DNA of 64,000 nucleotides. Source: JACKII01 sp965222315. GTDB taxonomy: Bacteria > Pseudomonadota > Alphaproteobacteria > Bin95. Positions 23,757 to 33,278 of the stretch are shown piece by piece. The stretch is from contig OZ244951.1 in the NCBI GenBank assembly GCA_965222315.1, positions 4,588,001 through 4,652,000 on the forward strand. The letters are read 5' to 3'. Position 1 is the stretch's first letter. Every line of letters begins with the position of its first letter. A program made the position numbers and the translations under genes. The notes under the pieces are model-generated. The model did no database searches and was not told the DNA's origin. It was given only the letters and a program-made list of their open reading frames with translations.

Positions 23757-24884
23757 ATGCATGATCTTGTACTGAAGGGCGGCCGAGTCATTGACCCGGC
23801 CCAGAATATTGACCGCATCACCGATGTCGCTTTTGCGGACGGCAAGGTTGCCGCGATCGGTGAGGGATTACAGGGCCGGGACACGCGCGACGTGTCGGGC
23901 AAAATGGTAACGCCCGGCCTGATCGACCTGCACACCCACATTTACGCCCGGCACACCTCCATCGGCATCGAGCCCGATCCCTACGCCCTGAAGACCGCCT
24001 GCACCACGCTGGTGGATGCAGGGACGGCAGGCCCAGCCAATTTCGACGGCTACCGCGCGGACATCGTCGACAAGGCCGACGTGAACATCGTCAGCTACAT
24101 CAACATCTCGTTCGCGGGCATTTTCGCCTTCTCCAACATGGTAATGGTGGGCGAATGCGACGATTTCCGCCTGCTCCACTCCGAAGCCTGTCTGAAGGCC
24201 ATCGAAAAACACCGCGACATGATTTGCGGCGTGAAAGTGCGCATCGGCATGACCGCATCGGGCGGCAAGGGCGCAGCACCCCTCGACATCGCGCTGGAAG
24301 TGGCGGACGCCGCGGGCCTGCCGGTCATGTGCCACCTGGACTACCCGCCGCCCGGCCGGGCCGAGACGCTGGCCCGCCTGCGCAAGGGCGACGTGCTCAC
24401 CCACTGCTTCCGCCCGTTCCCCGGCGCGCCGGCCCACTATGACGGCCGTGTGCGGGAGGAAGTGCTGGACGCCCGCGCCCGCGGCATCATCTTCGACATT
24501 GGCCACGGCGGCGGCTCGTTCGGTTGGAAAACGGCGGAGGACATGGTGAACGCCGGCTTCCTGCCGGACTGCATTTCCTCCGACGTGCACACGATCAGCG
24601 AGGTCGGTCCGGCCTTCGATCAGTTGGTAACCATGGCGAAATTCCTGCATCTCGGCATGAGCGAGACGGAAATCATCCGCGCCTCCACCGAAGGCCCGGC
24701 CAACGCCATCAGCCGCCCCGAACTGGGATCGCTCGCCATCGGTACGCCGGGCGATGCGTCGGTCCTCTCCATCGAGGATGGCGAATACACCCTGACGGAT
24801 GCCAAGGCCCAGGACCGCACCGGCAAGCGCATGTTCCGCGCCCACGGCATGGTCATGCGCGGTTCCTGGCGGTCCACTACTTAG
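23757..24884 (+). CDS. Amidohydrolase/deacetylase family metallohydrolase
   Basis: A 375-residue amidohydrolase-superfamily enzyme. Metal ligands are readable: HTH in GLIDLHTHIYARH, a likely carbamylated Lys in GVKVRIG, His in MCHLDYPP and LTHCFRPFPG, and Asp in CISSDVHTIS. The beta-sandwich ends occur at both termini (LVLKGGRVIDPAQNI and DASVLSIEDGEY). The nearest annotated relatives are dihydroorotase-like deacetylases (COG3964), whose natural substrates are mostly unknown. It is probably co-transcribed with the PqiA-like gene, two bases apart. Confidence 0.88.
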   Translation: MHDLVLKGGRVIDPAQNIDRITDVAFADGKVAAIGEGLQGRDTRDVSGKMVTPGLIDLHTHIYARHTSIGIEPDPYALKTACTTLVDAGTAGPANFDGYRADIVDKADVNIVSYINISFAGIFAFSNMVMVGECDDFRLLHSEACLKAIEKHRDMICGVKVRIGMTASGGKGAAPLDIALEVADAAGLPVMCHLDYPPPGRAETLARLRKGDVLTHCFRPFPGAPAHYDGRVREEVLDARARGIIFDIGHGGGSFGWKTAEDMVNAGFLPDCISSDVHTISEVGPAFDQLVTMAKFLHLGMSETEIIRASTEGPANAISRPELGSLAIGTPGDASVLSIEDGEYTLTDAKAQDRTGKRMFRAHGMVMRGSWRSTT

Positions 24885-24991
24885 CCGAGCCCCCATGAGG
24901 CTGGAGCCCTGGCCTCTCATTTGGCGCTTGGGGTTTTTCCCGATAGTTGTGCTACGGTCCTCTCCGACAATTGAATCGGAGGGGACCCGGT

Positions 24992-26296
24992 ATGCCGAGC
25001 GGCGCACAGCAAGCCACAAACATGGAACCGGCCCAGTTCGCCACCCCGGACCGCCGCCCTTCGCAGGCAAGAGGCGCAACGCCTGACGCATCGATTGCGG
25101 ACGGGGCTCTGGCAGGCTTGGCACCGCTGAGCGGGCTCGCCTCCCTGCAGGCGGCGGCCGATTCCAGCAATGCCACCGCGCAACTCCGCTCGCTCCAGAA
25201 CGCTGCCAACGCGGGCCCGTCCGCGCAAAACCTGAGCGCCCTGCAGCGCCGGCAAGACCTTGGCGACGAATTGGGCGAACAGCCGGTGGCGGGCGAAACC
25301 GCCGGACCGCAAAGCCGGTTTGACAGCATGACGGCCATCGACAATGGCGGGCCGTCCAGCGATACGCGGCAGAACTACCGGAACAGCACGATCCTGCAAC
25401 GCCGGGTCTCGCCGAACCATGTACCGAACCAGCCGGCGCTGGTTGGACCGGCCAGCACGCCCGTCGCCTCCCCGGTGCTGGATCACGCCGGTATCCGCGC
25501 TGTCTCGATGCCCGATGCCGACTATGCCGGTTGGAAGGGCACGGCGCAGGCCAAGATGAAGATGCATGGCGCGGCTTCCCATGGCGGCCGCACCTATGTC
25601 ACCCAGTTGAAATCGTCCGGCGAACTGCTGCAGATGATCGAATGGGGCGATGTCTTCTCACGGAAGAACCTCCGCGCCGTCCTGGTCATCGCCGAAGGGG
25701 CGCTGGCAGTCGCCGCAGGCAGCCTCGCCATTGCCGCCGCCACTGGTGGGGCGTTTATCGCCCTGTTGCCGGGCATCGCAATTGCCGTCTCCGGCGTTAT
25801 CAAGATATTCCGCGGCCTCTACATGATGTTCGGCAAGGATGGGACCGAAGAGGAGAAGGCGCACAAGGCCCGCCTGGTCAATATCATGCGGGCGATCGAG
25901 AGCGCCGCCACGTTGGTCGCCGCCATCTCCCTGGGCTTCGCGAGCAAGGAATTCGTCGCAACTCTCGTCTTCGGTTTGGCGAAGGCCATCCGCTCCGGCC
26001 TCGCCTTCGCCAAGGAGAAGTGGCCCCAATATGCCACGAAATTCGAGGTCGCCATGCACTTCTGCCACCTTATTGAGGTTGGAGCTATTGCAGCAGGCGC
26101 GATTGGCGCAATCGGCAGCGGCGATGCCGTGTCGACGGGGCTGGGCTTTGCGATTGCCGGCTCCAAGCTCACCCGAACAGGGGAAGGGTCACAGGAAACC
26201 TTTGTGAAAGCGCGCGGCAACCAAGCGACCGCCAATACCGACCCAACGGAATCTTCGCGATTGGTCGGTGGCTCATCAGGCGGGGAAAAGGTCTAA
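24992..26296 (+). CDS. Large uncharacterised protein with LQ-repeat N-terminus and hydrophobic C-terminal half
   Basis: 434 residues; GGAGGGG precedes the ATG at 24992. Residues about 35-85 contain two 16-residue repeats, SLQAAADSSNATAQLR and SLQNAANAGPSAQNLS, followed by ALQRRQD. Repeats of this type are familiar at the N-termini of DUF4157 and other proteins linked to extracellular contractile injection systems. A linker with NSTILQRRVSP follows. The C-terminal half has several hydrophobic, Ala/Gly-rich helices (VIAEGALAVAAGSLAIAAATGG, ATLVAAISLGFA, VGAIAAGAIGAIGSG). There is no signal peptide or enzymatic motif. Membrane-active cargo is a hypothesis; no injection-system genes lie in the window. 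Confidence 0.72.
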   Translation: MPSGAQQATNMEPAQFATPDRRPSQARGATPDASIADGALAGLAPLSGLASLQAAADSSNATAQLRSLQNAANAGPSAQNLSALQRRQDLGDELGEQPVAGETAGPQSRFDSMTAIDNGGPSSDTRQNYRNSTILQRRVSPNHVPNQPALVGPASTPVASPVLDHAGIRAVSMPDADYAGWKGTAQAKMKMHGAASHGGRTYVTQLKSSGELLQMIEWGDVFSRKNLRAVLVIAEGALAVAAGSLAIAAATGGAFIALLPGIAIAVSGVIKIFRGLYMMFGKDGTEEEKAHKARLVNIMRAIESAATLVAAISLGFASKEFVATLVFGLAKAIRSGLAFAKEKWPQYATKFEVAMHFCHLIEVGAIAAGAIGAIGSGDAVSTGLGFAIAGSKLTRTGEGSQETFVKARGNQATANTDPTESSRLVGGSSGGEKV

Positions 26297-26577
26297 CGCA
26301 ACACGTGGCCGGTTACCGACTGCCGCCCGGCCGTCACATCCAGGCCGAACCTGGCGGACTGGAAGCTGAAGGCCAGGAACATGGCGCCAATCGTCAGGTC
26401 GAACACGCCGATGGCGGCATAGCCGGCAATGGCGCCCACCAGCGTCAAACCGGCGAGGCCGCAGCCAAAAGCGAGGGCCATCAGGCCAAGCACCATCGAT
26501 GCCAGCGGAACACGCCGATTTGGCTGGACGCCTTTCGGCTGGGCCTCTTTAGAATAGGGCAGCGGGCTGCTGGGCAT
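26293..26577 (-). CDS. Small hypothetical membrane protein
   Basis: 94 residues, start at ATG 26577 with GGAGGTG eight bases upstream. Residues 1-27 are polar and proline-rich. Two hydrophobic helices follow (PLASMVLGLMALAFGCGLAGLTLVGA and FDLTIGAMFLAFSFQSARFG). The 3' end overlaps the convergent gene's stop by four bases. I do not recognise a family. Confidence 0.6.
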   Translation of the reverse strand: MPSSPLPYSKEAQPKGVQPNRRVPLASMVLGLMALAFGCGLAGLTLVGAIAGYAAIGVFDLTIGAMFLAFSFQSARFGLDVTAGRQSVTGHVLR

Positions 26578-26813
26578 TGGCACCTCCGACAAGCGCATGG
26601 GCGCTTATACAGGACGGCCATCACCCAATCTATAGCGCCTGGACCGCTGTCGCGCCTTCCCCCGCCAGTTCGCCCGGCCCGGCAACATTTTTATTGCATC
26701 CCCGCGGCACACCGGCGCACCATGTTTCGACCGGTGCCATCCGTGCCCGGCTGATGCAATTGGGCTCGGAAATTTAGCGCGCCGGCAACGACAGGAACCG
26801 GGAGCACGCGCTC

Positions 26814-28862
26814 ATGCCAAACGATCTCGCCCAAGGAATCCCCGCTGGCACTAGAGGACCGCGCTGCGCCGCGCTGGTCGGTCCTTATCTGTCCGGCAAA
26901 ACCTCTCTGATGGAGAGCTTGCTGCACGCGGCCGGCGCCATAAACCGCAAGGGCAACGTCAAGGACGCCAACATGGTTGGCGACAGCAACGCCGAAGCCC
27001 GCGCCCGCTCCATGAGTACTGAGGTTTCTATCGCCGAGTGCGAGTATCTGGGGGATCAGTGGACCTTCCTCGACTGCCCCGGCTCCATCGAATTGTCCCA
27101 GGACGCCAAGGCGGCCTGCATGGTCGCCGATATCGCCATTGTGGTGTGCGAACCCCAGCCGGAGCGGGCGCTGACCATCGCGCCGCTGCTGCATTTCCTG
27201 GATGAGCACGCCATTCCGCACATGCTGTACATTAACAAGATGGACACGACGGAGATGCGGGTGCGCGATGTGTTGCAAGCCTATCAGGCGGTTTCCTCCC
27301 GCCCGCTGGTGCTGCGCCAGGTGCCGATCCGCGAGGGAGAGAACGTCACCGGCTATGTCGATCTGATCAGCGAGCGCGCCTACCGCTACCAGGAAGGCCA
27401 AGCCTCCGAGCTTATTACGATCCCGGACGAGTTCCTGGACCGCAAGGAAGAGTCCCGCCAGGAAATGCTGGAAGCGCTGGCGGATTTTGACGACACCCTG
27501 CTGGAACAGTTGCTGGAAGACTCGATCCCGCCGAAGGAGGAGATTTACAGCCACCTGCAAAGCGACATCGGCCAGGACCTGGTCGTGCCCGTGATGATCG
27601 GCGCGGGCGAGAAGGACCACGGTGTCCGCCGCCTGCTAAAGGCCTTGCGCCACGACACCCCCGGTGTGCGTCTGGCCGCTGAGCGCCGCGGCATCGACCC
27701 GGACGGCGCCCCGTCAGTTCAACTCTTCAAGAGCATCTATGCAGGTCATACCGGCAAGCTCACCTATGGCCGCGTGATGGCCGGCGAGTTAAAGGAAGGC
27801 GAGACGCTGGGCGGCGAAAAGCTTGGTACGTTGCTGGCCGTTCAGGGCGGCACAACGGCAAAGCGCAGCCGCGCAGAGGCGGGGCAGGTGGTCGCCATCG
27901 GCCGGGTCGACAGCCTGAATGCAGGGGAGGTTTTGAACGGTTCGGCCAACCGCAGCGTCGCCGCCGACTGGCCCACGCCGCCGCCCTCCACCTACGGCGT
28001 CGCCCTGCATGCCGAGAACCGGCAGGACGAGGTGAAGCTCTCCGGCGCCCTGCAGAAGCTGCGGGAAGAGGATTGTTCCCTGTTGGTGGAGCAGGACCAG
28101 GAATTGCACCAACTCACCCTCTGGGGCCAGGGGGAGCAGCATGTGGCTATCGCGCTCGACCGTCTGAAGAACCGGTTCGGTGTTGCCGTCACCACCGCGC
28201 CGGTCGCCAATCCCTACCGCGAAACGATCCAGACCGGCACCAGCCAACACTCCCGCTTTAAACGCCAATCGGGCGGGCATGGCCAGTTCGGTGATGTGCA
28301 GATCACGGTCGAACCGCTCGGCCGCGGCGAGGGTGTGCAATTCGCGGAGAAGGTCGTGGGCGGCGCCGTGCCCCGGCAGTACATCCCGGCTGTCGAGAAT
28401 GGCGTGCGGGAAGCCATGGAGCGCGGCCCGCTGGGCTTCCCGGTGGTCGATGTCTCAGTCACGCTGACCGATGGCAAGCATCACGCGGTCGACAGTTCCG
28501 AACAGGCCTTCAAAACTGCAGGCCGCATGGCGGTGCAGGAGGCCCTGCCCAATTGCAAGCCCGTGTTGCTGGAGCCCATCGTGCATATCACGGTGTACAC
28601 GCCCGACAGCGCGACTGCGGCGGTTCAGCGCCTCCTCTCCGGCAGACGCGGCCAGATTTTGGGGTATGATGCGCGCGACGGCTGGCCCGGATGGGATCAG
28701 GTCGAGGCCCACATGCCCCAGGCGGAAATCCGGGACATGATCGTTGAATTGCGCTCGCTCACCATGGGCGTTGGCAGTTTTGAGTGGCGCTTCGATCACT
28801 TGCAGGAACTCTCCGGCCGGATCGCAGACGACATTGTCAAAATGCGCGCCGAGACGGCGTAG
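26814..28862 (+). CDS. EF-G-like translational GTPase paralogue
   Basis: 682 residues with the full EF-G domain order: GTPase (G1 GPYLSGKT 23-30, G3 DCPG 87-90, G4 NKMD 141-144), domain II (SIYAGHTGKLTYGRVMAGELKEGE), and the C-terminal domains III-V including HGQFGDVQITVEP and SGRRGQILGYDARDGWPGWDQVEAHMP. The G3 element reads DCPGS, so the catalytic His of canonical EF-G (DTPGH) is replaced by Ser, and switch I is shortened. It is therefore unlikely to be the housekeeping EF-G and resembles EF-G2-type paralogues. It stands between unrelated genes, not beside rpsL/rpsG/tuf. Confidence 0.85.
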   Translation: MPNDLAQGIPAGTRGPRCAALVGPYLSGKTSLMESLLHAAGAINRKGNVKDANMVGDSNAEARARSMSTEVSIAECEYLGDQWTFLDCPGSIELSQDAKAACMVADIAIVVCEPQPERALTIAPLLHFLDEHAIPHMLYINKMDTTEMRVRDVLQAYQAVSSRPLVLRQVPIREGENVTGYVDLISERAYRYQEGQASELITIPDEFLDRKEESRQEMLEALADFDDTLLEQLLEDSIPPKEEIYSHLQSDIGQDLVVPVMIGAGEKDHGVRRLLKALRHDTPGVRLAAERRGIDPDGAPSVQLFKSIYAGHTGKLTYGRVMAGELKEGETLGGEKLGTLLAVQGGTTAKRSRAEAGQVVAIGRVDSLNAGEVLNGSANRSVAADWPTPPPSTYGVALHAENRQDEVKLSGALQKLREEDCSLLVEQDQELHQLTLWGQGEQHVAIALDRLKNRFGVAVTTAPVANPYRETIQTGTSQHSRFKRQSGGHGQFGDVQITVEPLGRGEGVQFAEKVVGGAVPRQYIPAVENGVREAMERGPLGFPVVDVSVTLTDGKHHAVDSSEQAFKTAGRMAVQEALPNCKPVLLEPIVHITVYTPDSATAAVQRLLSGRRGQILGYDARDGWPGWDQVEAHMPQAEIRDMIVELRSLTMGVGSFEWRFDHLQELSGRIADDIVKMRAETA

Positions 28863-28877
28863 AGGAGACTGCCCGAG

Positions 28878-29660
28878 ATGACCCCGAACCAAATCCGCGA
28901 GGCGGCGAAATTCCTGAAGGACGCCGCCGCCGCCCGCAAGCGCGTCGACAACCTGCCGGAGGGCTTGCGGCCCGCCACCGAGGCTGAAGGCGCCGCCATT
29001 TGGGCGCAGATCCTGAGCGAAAACACCGCCCCGATAGTCGGCTGGAAAATCGGCGCGACCGCCGACGCGGCGCAGAAGGCCATGGGGCTTTCCGGTCCCT
29101 TCGTCGGTTTCCTGACCCAGGATATGATCGACGAAAACGGCGTTACCTACCAGTACAAGGACATGCTGGGCCCGATTGTGGAGAGCGAGTACGCCTTCCG
29201 TATGAGCGCCGACCTGCCGCCCAAGACTGAGCCCTACACCCGCTCGGAAGTGGAGGCCGCCGTCGGCTCGCTCATCATCGGTTTCGAAATTCCGGAGCGC
29301 CGCCTGGGTGACAATCACGACCTGGGCGCGCTCGGCTCGCTGTCCGACCATGGCGGCACCGGTCGCTTCGTCATTGGGCACGAGTTTACCGACTGGAAGG
29401 ACAAGGACTGCGCAGACACGGAAGTCGTCCTGACCTTCTCCGGCGAAGAAAAAGGCCGGGGCAAGGGTGCGGCCATGATGGGCCACCCGCTGGAGGCGCT
29501 GACCTGGTTCGCGAACTTCCTGTCCGCCCGCGGCATCACCCTGTCAAAGGACCAGTTCGTGACGACCGGGTCCGCTACCGGCGTGATCCAGTGCCCCAGC
29601 CCCTGCGTCGCCGAAGCGGATTTCGGCCCGCTCGGCAAGGTGAAGGCGACGTTTGCCTGA
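28878..29660 (+). CDS. 2-keto-4-pentenoate hydratase-like / FAH-superfamily protein
   Basis: A 260-residue protein of the MhpD/FAH fold. WKIGATADAAQKAMGLSGPFVGFL, the acidic metal site GPIVESEYAF, GFEIPERRL and DHGGTGRFVIGH are characteristic. Relatives hydrate 2-hydroxypenta-2,4-dienoate in aromatic meta-cleavage pathways or decarboxylate oxo-acids. No other meta-cleavage gene is nearby. GAGGAG-type Shine-Dalgarno precedes the ATG, 15 bases after the EF-G-like stop. A strong perfect hairpin follows the gene. Confidence 0.83.
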   Translation: MTPNQIREAAKFLKDAAAARKRVDNLPEGLRPATEAEGAAIWAQILSENTAPIVGWKIGATADAAQKAMGLSGPFVGFLTQDMIDENGVTYQYKDMLGPIVESEYAFRMSADLPPKTEPYTRSEVEAAVGSLIIGFEIPERRLGDNHDLGALGSLSDHGGTGRFVIGHEFTDWKDKDCADTEVVLTFSGEEKGRGKGAAMMGHPLEALTWFANFLSARGITLSKDQFVTTGSATGVIQCPSPCVAEADFGPLGKVKATFA

Positions 29661-29665
29661 GCTAC

Positions 29666-29700
29666 CAACGGTTCACCGGGTCACTACCGGTGAACCGTTG
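29666..29700. terminator. Perfect 14-bp hairpin after the hydratase gene
   Basis: Arms 29666-29679 and 29687-29700 are exact reverse complements with a seven-base loop. It lacks a T-run, so it may be a protein-binding palindrome or a terminator relying on Rho. It sits six bases past the stop codon. Confidence 0.5.
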
Positions 29701-29958
29701 AACAGGCCCTATTCACGGGTATTTCCTTAGCCGGACCTTCCGGCGACCTGGCTGTTGGTCTCGTACAGGAGGCTGAACGCCGGATAGCCCTTCAGCACCA
29801 ACCAAAATTTTCGCTGCAATTACAAGTTGTGCGCCCCGCGGTTAAGAATGAGTTTGCTGCGGCGTGACCAGTTGTTGCCTCCGGCGCAATTGGTTCGCGC
29901 AGGGCCGCACCAAAGCTGCTATAGTGAAGCTCCTCCTTTCGGTTGAGACACTCTGGCG

Positions 29959-30702
29959 ATGCCCGAAAATCGACAACGTACCCTGTTGCTGACCGGCGCA
30001 AGCCGCGGGATTGGCCACGCGACGGTCAAGCGGTTCAGCGCTGCCGGATGGCGCGTGCTGACCGTATCGCGCCAGCCGTTCAGCGAGTACTGCCCCTGGG
30101 ATGGCGGCGAGGAAAACCACATCCAACTGGACCTCGCAGATTTGGATGGCCTGCCCGCTGCGATCGAAAATATCCGCGCGATGCTGACCGATGGCCATCT
30201 GGATGCCTTGGTCAACAACGCCGCCATTAGCCCGAAAGGACCGGACGGCGAGCGCATGGGCATCATGGCCACCGATCCCGCAGTTTGGTTTCAAGTCTTC
30301 AATGTGAACTTTTTCTCTTCAATCATGCTGGTCAGAGGCCTGATCGACCAGCTATCGGCGGCCAAAGGGTCCGTTATTCATGTGACCTCCATCGCTGGAA
30401 GCCGCGTACATCCGTTTGCCGGCGCAGCCTATGCCACGTCGAAAGCCGCCCTTGCAGGTCTGACCCGCGAGATGGCGTGGGAGTTCGGCCAGCGCGGCGT
30501 GCGCGTCAATGCCATCGCGCCTGGCGAAATCGATACCTCCATCCTGTCGCCGGGGACCGAGGAAATCGTCCAGAACGAAATCCCGCTTCGACGTTTAGGC
30601 ACGCCGGAGGAAGTTGCGGCCACGATCTACTTCCTATGCTCCGCCCCGGCGTCTTACGTGAATGGTGCGGAAGTCCACATCAATGGGGGCCAGCACGTCT
30701 AG
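29959..30702 (+). CDS. SDR family oxidoreductase
   Basis: A 247-residue classical short-chain dehydrogenase. The nucleotide-binding TGASRGIG, the structural NNAA, catalytic Ser (VIHVTSIAGS), Tyr/Lys (YATSK) and the C-terminal FLCSAPASYVNGAEVHINGG are all present. Cofactor and substrate are not determinable from sequence. The 3' end overlaps the convergent permease gene by four bases. No operon partner is adjacent. Confidence 0.9.
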   Translation: MPENRQRTLLLTGASRGIGHATVKRFSAAGWRVLTVSRQPFSEYCPWDGGEENHIQLDLADLDGLPAAIENIRAMLTDGHLDALVNNAAISPKGPDGERMGIMATDPAVWFQVFNVNFFSSIMLVRGLIDQLSAAKGSVIHVTSIAGSRVHPFAGAAYATSKAALAGLTREMAWEFGQRGVRVNAIAPGEIDTSILSPGTEEIVQNEIPLRRLGTPEEVAATIYFLCSAPASYVNGAEVHINGGQHV

Positions 30703-32153
30703 TTGTTGGATGCGACCTGTATCCAGCCGCTCGCGATCACCATTGCCATCCAGACCGCGGCCAATTGCAGGCCGATGCGCAAAGCCGTCCGCTCATCGTC
30801 CCGTTGCCGTTCCGGCAATGCGGCAAGCAGGATTGCGATAATCGGCAGGGATGCCATGGCCGTATGGCCCGCCGCGCTGTGCTGGAGCGCCGCAAAAAGC
30901 GGCAACAGGCCGAAGCTTTCGCCGATGGCTGCGGCGCTCGGCATGAAAAGGGCTGCGGCTGGCACCGCACTGCCCGTGACATAGGCGCCAACACCGGCTA
31001 GGCCGGCCACGATGGCCGCTGCTGCGTAGGATCCGGCGTCTGCCAGCAAGCCCGAGAGAGCGCCGATACCGCCGCTTTCCACCAAGAGCCGGGCCATGAT
31101 CAGAAAGACCGCAATGGTCAGCAGCGCCCGCCAGGAGCGCTGGACGACCAGCGGCACCAGCGGTGGCCCGCCAGCCCGCCGGAGCGCAGGACGCCAAAGC
31201 AGCAGCCCGGCGAGTCCGATCAGCAGCAAGGCGATGCCGGGCGACGATAGCACGGCGATACTCACCCGCTCCGTCGCGACGACCGGGGCAACACCTGCGC
31301 CGGCCAATACGGGGATCAGCAGTTTCTGAAGGACCACTGCTGCGATCAGCAACCCCACCAGCCCAAGCGGCGGCTTGGCGGCGGCGCGCCAGACGGCAAC
31401 CCGGTCCGGCGCGGCCAATGCCGCCAGCAGGAGAACGGCCAAGCCGCCGCCCACACCGGCCACCTCCACCCCGATTGCCCAGTTCGTCAGTGCAATGCCG
31501 CCCAGCAGCGCCGCCCCGGCCAGTACGGCAAATCCGAAGGCGGCCGCATTCGCCCCGCGCACGAACACGAGACAGGCAAAAGGCAAGGCAAACGCGACGG
31601 GTCCACTTGTCCAGAGGAACGCTTCGGCCAGCGTCTCGACCGGTAGGCCGGCGAGTGCGGCACCGAGCAAGGCGGAGACCGAAAGCGCGCCCCACGGCAT
31701 CAGGCTCATACCGATCAGCCCAAGGCCGATGGTCCGTCCCCGGTCATAGAGAGAGGCCAGCAGGGGTATCGTCACCAGCAGCGAAACGCCGAACCCGGTC
31801 AGGGATTCCAGCATCACCCCAACGCCGGTGACGATCACGATGGCGGCGCGGGGCGGGTCAAGGTCCATGGCGCGGATCACGCCGCTCAACGCTTCCAGGG
31901 AGCGGATACGGCGGGCGACCTCCACATAGAGGAGCCCGGAAACGATCACCGAGCCGACCAGTCCGCACAGCAAGAGGCCATCAACCGCCGCCCTTGGCAG
32001 GGCGTGCAGGTCAAGCGGCGCGAACAGGGCTGGGAGCCACAACGCGGCCGCCAGCAACAGCGCCGCTCCGGCAGCCGCAAGGCCGCTCCAGCGCAGGATC
32101 AATACCGCAAAGATTACCGCTGCGCAGGGCAGAAGCGCCAGCAAGGCAATCAT
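30699..32153 (-). CDS. L-lactate permease (LctP)-family transporter
   Basis: A 484-residue protein with about twelve to thirteen hydrophobic helices. VMLESLTGFGVSLLVTIPLLASLYDRG and GVGAYVTGSAVPAAALFMPSAAAIGESFGLLPLF correspond to the two re-entrant signature regions of LctP/LldP (AGFG and the GxxTGSxxxxNxLF motif). The polar residues of the canonical motifs are partly changed, so the substrate could be a different monocarboxylate. No lactate dehydrogenase is adjacent, but MBL and Ldh-family genes lie within a few kilobases. Confidence 0.75.
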   Translation of the reverse strand: MIALLALLPCAAVIFAVLILRWSGLAAAGAALLLAAALWLPALFAPLDLHALPRAAVDGLLLCGLVGSVIVSGLLYVEVARRIRSLEALSGVIRAMDLDPPRAAIVIVTGVGVMLESLTGFGVSLLVTIPLLASLYDRGRTIGLGLIGMSLMPWGALSVSALLGAALAGLPVETLAEAFLWTSGPVAFALPFACLVFVRGANAAAFGFAVLAGAALLGGIALTNWAIGVEVAGVGGGLAVLLLAALAAPDRVAVWRAAAKPPLGLVGLLIAAVVLQKLLIPVLAGAGVAPVVATERVSIAVLSSPGIALLLIGLAGLLLWRPALRRAGGPPLVPLVVQRSWRALLTIAVFLIMARLLVESGGIGALSGLLADAGSYAAAAIVAGLAGVGAYVTGSAVPAAALFMPSAAAIGESFGLLPLFAALQHSAAGHTAMASLPIIAILLAALPERQRDDERTALRIGLQLAAVWMAMVIASGWIQVASNN

Positions 32154-32292
32154 CGAGCGGAATCCCTACCGCGGCTTCCGGGGGACGCGGTGGCAGGTTG
32201 GTCCGGTATTCATGGCGGAGGGTTTCCCCGGTTTGGCTTTTTGGTAAGCGTTACCGGGTCATAACCGTGTCCGCCGTCGCCGTCGAGGCCGG

Positions 32293-33132
32293 TCAGTCGG
32301 CCTTGCCGGTTTCCTGTAGATACCTTGCCATGCCCTGCACGTTCAACCCGCGCCAGCTATCGTAGGAGCCCCAGTCCTTGTAGTCGTCCATGGTAACAGT
32401 CTCGACCAACTCCGCCTCGCTCTTGCCGGCTTTCAGGCCCGCCAGCACCTGGGCGCGCAATTCCTCCATATACACGCGGGCGTCGGTCGCGTCCGCCTTC
32501 ACGCCGACATTGCCGTGGCCGGGCGCGAAAATCTCGAAGTCCAGGCTCTCCACCATCTTCACCTGGTCAATCCAGCCGTCGATATCGGAGCGGGGAAAGT
32601 CGCGGTACGGCAGGCGTTTGGGTGCAGCGGCATCGACGATGAAGGCCACATTCTCCGGCCGCACCACCACGGCAATCAGGTCCTTGCCATGGCCCTCGCC
32701 CAGCCAGGTTAGCTCGAATGTCTTGCCGCCGAGCGTCGTCTCCAGCCGCTCCGAGAAGCGGATATCCGGCACGACGCCGTCGATATCGGCTGGGGCATTC
32801 TCGTGCGCAATGGCCAAGGCGGCATCCAATGTCTTGCCGCCGGAGGCATGGTCGCCGTGGCTGTGGCTGTAGATCAGGGCAATGATGGGCTGGTTGAAGA
32901 CCTTGCTGATCTCCTCCTTCAGCGCGGCGGCTGAGCCCTCACTGATCGGATCGACAATCACCATGCCCACCTCCGTTTTCACTACCAGCGAGTAGTGAAA
33001 ATTGTTCTGCCAGCGAAAAACATCGCCCATGACAGGCGACAGTCCCCGCTTGAAATCCTGGGCCTGAGCCGGCACCAGAACAGGGCTGACAAGGACGAAG
33101 GCGGCCAGCAGCGCCAGTACATAACGGAACAT
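32293..33132 (-). CDS. Periplasmic MBL-fold metallo-hydrolase
   Basis: A 279-residue protein with a signal peptide (LALLAAFVLVSPVLVPAQAQ). The zinc-site motif HSHGDH appears in IYSHSHGDHASGG, with additional ligands in GEGHGKDLIAVVV and APGHGNVG. The fold matches SoxH/quinoprotein-relay type beta-lactamase-fold hydrolases of unknown substrate. It is encoded alone and is divergent from the tandem esterases. Confidence 0.87.
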   Translation of the reverse strand: MFRYVLALLAAFVLVSPVLVPAQAQDFKRGLSPVMGDVFRWQNNFHYSLVVKTEVGMVIVDPISEGSAAALKEEISKVFNQPIIALIYSHSHGDHASGGKTLDAALAIAHENAPADIDGVVPDIRFSERLETTLGGKTFELTWLGEGHGKDLIAVVVRPENVAFIVDAAAPKRLPYRDFPRSDIDGWIDQVKMVESLDFEIFAPGHGNVGVKADATDARVYMEELRAQVLAGLKAGKSEAELVETVTMDDYKDWGSYDSWRGLNVQGMARYLQETGKAD

Positions 33133-33278
33133 GGAAACACCTCATTTGCGGGGTTCAGAATTTATGATGCGGAACACCTGCTCCCGCAAGGCATGCGTAG
33201 CCTCTCCATTGCCTTTCCGCCGGCAACGCGGGCAAACTCTCCGGCAACGCGAAACACATCCCCCGGAGACGCCCTTCC

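Noticed and set aside
23868..25124. Long minus-strand open frame opposite the amidohydrolase gene
   Set aside because: Low-complexity antisense shadow. The plus-strand amidohydrolase shows all metal ligands.
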